Made by a program: the position numbers and the translations under genes. DNA of 6,148 bases, taken from Thermoleophilia bacterium (GTDB lineage Bacteria > Actinomycetota > Thermoleophilia > Gaiellales > Gaiellaceae). The notes under the pieces are model-generated. The model searched no databases and was not told the DNA's origin. It saw only the letters and a program-made list of their open reading frames with translations. Shown in pieces: positions 5,695-6,148 of the stretch (the first letter of the stretch is position 1; the number at the start of each line of letters is the position of its first letter). The stretch spans positions 1 to 6,148 of the forward strand of contig JAICTB010000142.1 of assembly GCA_025936595.1 (NCBI GenBank). Direction: 5' to 3'.

Positions 5695-6147
5695 CTATTG
5701 TGCGTCTTCCTTGAAGGGCGCCTCGGGGTGGTCGGCGCAGCGCCGGTCGTAGCACTCGAGCACGAGGCGCACGGCCTCGTCGGGATCGTCCGTGACGTGC
5801 AGGAGCTCGATGTCCTCGGGCGAGATCATCCCGTCGTGCAGCAGCGAGCCGCGGATCCACTCGACCATCGGCTGCCAGTAGACGGAGTCGTAGAGGACGA
5901 CCGGAAAGTGGCGGATCTTGCCGGTCTGGATCAGCGTCAGCGACTCGAAGAGCTCGTCGAGCGTGCCGAAGCCGCCGGGGAAGATGACGAAACCCTCGGC
6001 CGGCCGCACGAAGCACACCTTCCGCGCGTAGAAGTGGTCGAACGTGTACTCGATGTCGAGGTACGGGTTCGCGTGCTGCTCGTGCGGGAGCTCGATGTTG
6101 AAGCCGACCGAGAGGCCGCCGCCCTCCTGCGCGCCGCGGTTCGCGCC
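5695..6147 (-). CDS. LOG/TIGR00730-family phosphoribohydrolase (5' partial)
   Basis: The frame is open to the window edge, giving 150 residues of the C-terminal part; the true start lies beyond 6148. Diagnostic blocks are GANRGAQEGGGLSVGFNIELPHEQHANPY, VCFVRPAEGFVIFPGGFGTLDELFE (with the PGGFGTLDE nucleotide-binding motif) and TLIQTGKIRHFPVVLY. These define the LOG/YvdD Rossmann family, often mislabelled lysine decarboxylase, whose characterised members cleave nucleoside 5'-monophosphates (cytokinin ribotides, AMP) into base and ribose 5-phosphate. GTG 6018 is in frame but internal, because family sequence continues upstream of it. The stop TAG (5697-5695) lies 4 nt before selA, so the gene appears to be the promoter-proximal member visible in the sel operon. 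No role in selenium metabolism is known to me. Confidence 0.93.
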   Translation of the reverse strand, partial: GANRGAQEGGGLSVGFNIELPHEQHANPYLDIEYTFDHFYARKVCFVRPAEGFVIFPGGFGTLDELFESLTLIQTGKIRHFPVVLYDSVYWQPMVEWIRGSLLHDGMISPEDIELLHVTDDPDEAVRLVLECYDRRCADHPEAPFKEDAQ

Positions 6148-6148
6148 C

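Overview
The window is very G+C-rich, with strong G/C preference at third codon positions and frequent GTG/TTG starts. Together with the gene content, this suggests a high-G+C bacterium, perhaps a Thermoleophilia-like actinobacterium. That taxonomic guess is an inference; nothing in the window fixes it.

Two transcription units converge on a gap at about 1946-2527. The plus-strand unit (2-1945) holds four genes. First is the 3' part of an alpha/beta hydrolase. Next comes a Tat-exported molybdopterin oxidoreductase of the sulfite-oxidase fold, then a four-helix cytochrome b resembling the formate dehydrogenase gamma subunit (FdnI), and last a 63-residue charged protein of unknown function. The last three overlap one another. 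The molybdoenzyme and cytochrome probably form an extracytoplasmic redox module that exchanges electrons with the quinone pool.

The minus-strand unit (6147 down to 2528) is a bacterial selenocysteine module: a LOG/TIGR00730-family phosphoribohydrolase (5' end outside the window), selA (selenocysteine synthase), selB (Sec-specific elongation factor) and selC (tRNA-Sec, anticodon UCA). LOG and selA are 4 nt apart and selA/selB overlap by 10 nt. selC lies 96 nt beyond selB in the same orientation. The organism therefore very likely inserts selenocysteine at UGA. No selenoprotein gene is visible here; selD and the selenoproteins must lie elsewhere.

The most unusual material is RNA-level structure. 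The leader just 5' of selC contains a perfect 13-nt complement of the tRNA's own 5' end, which would compete with tRNA folding. The roughly 580-bp convergent gap has no convincing gene but contains at least four long inverted repeats. Several of their pairs are G-U only when read on the plus strand, hinting at a structured plus-strand RNA or a tandem terminator array.
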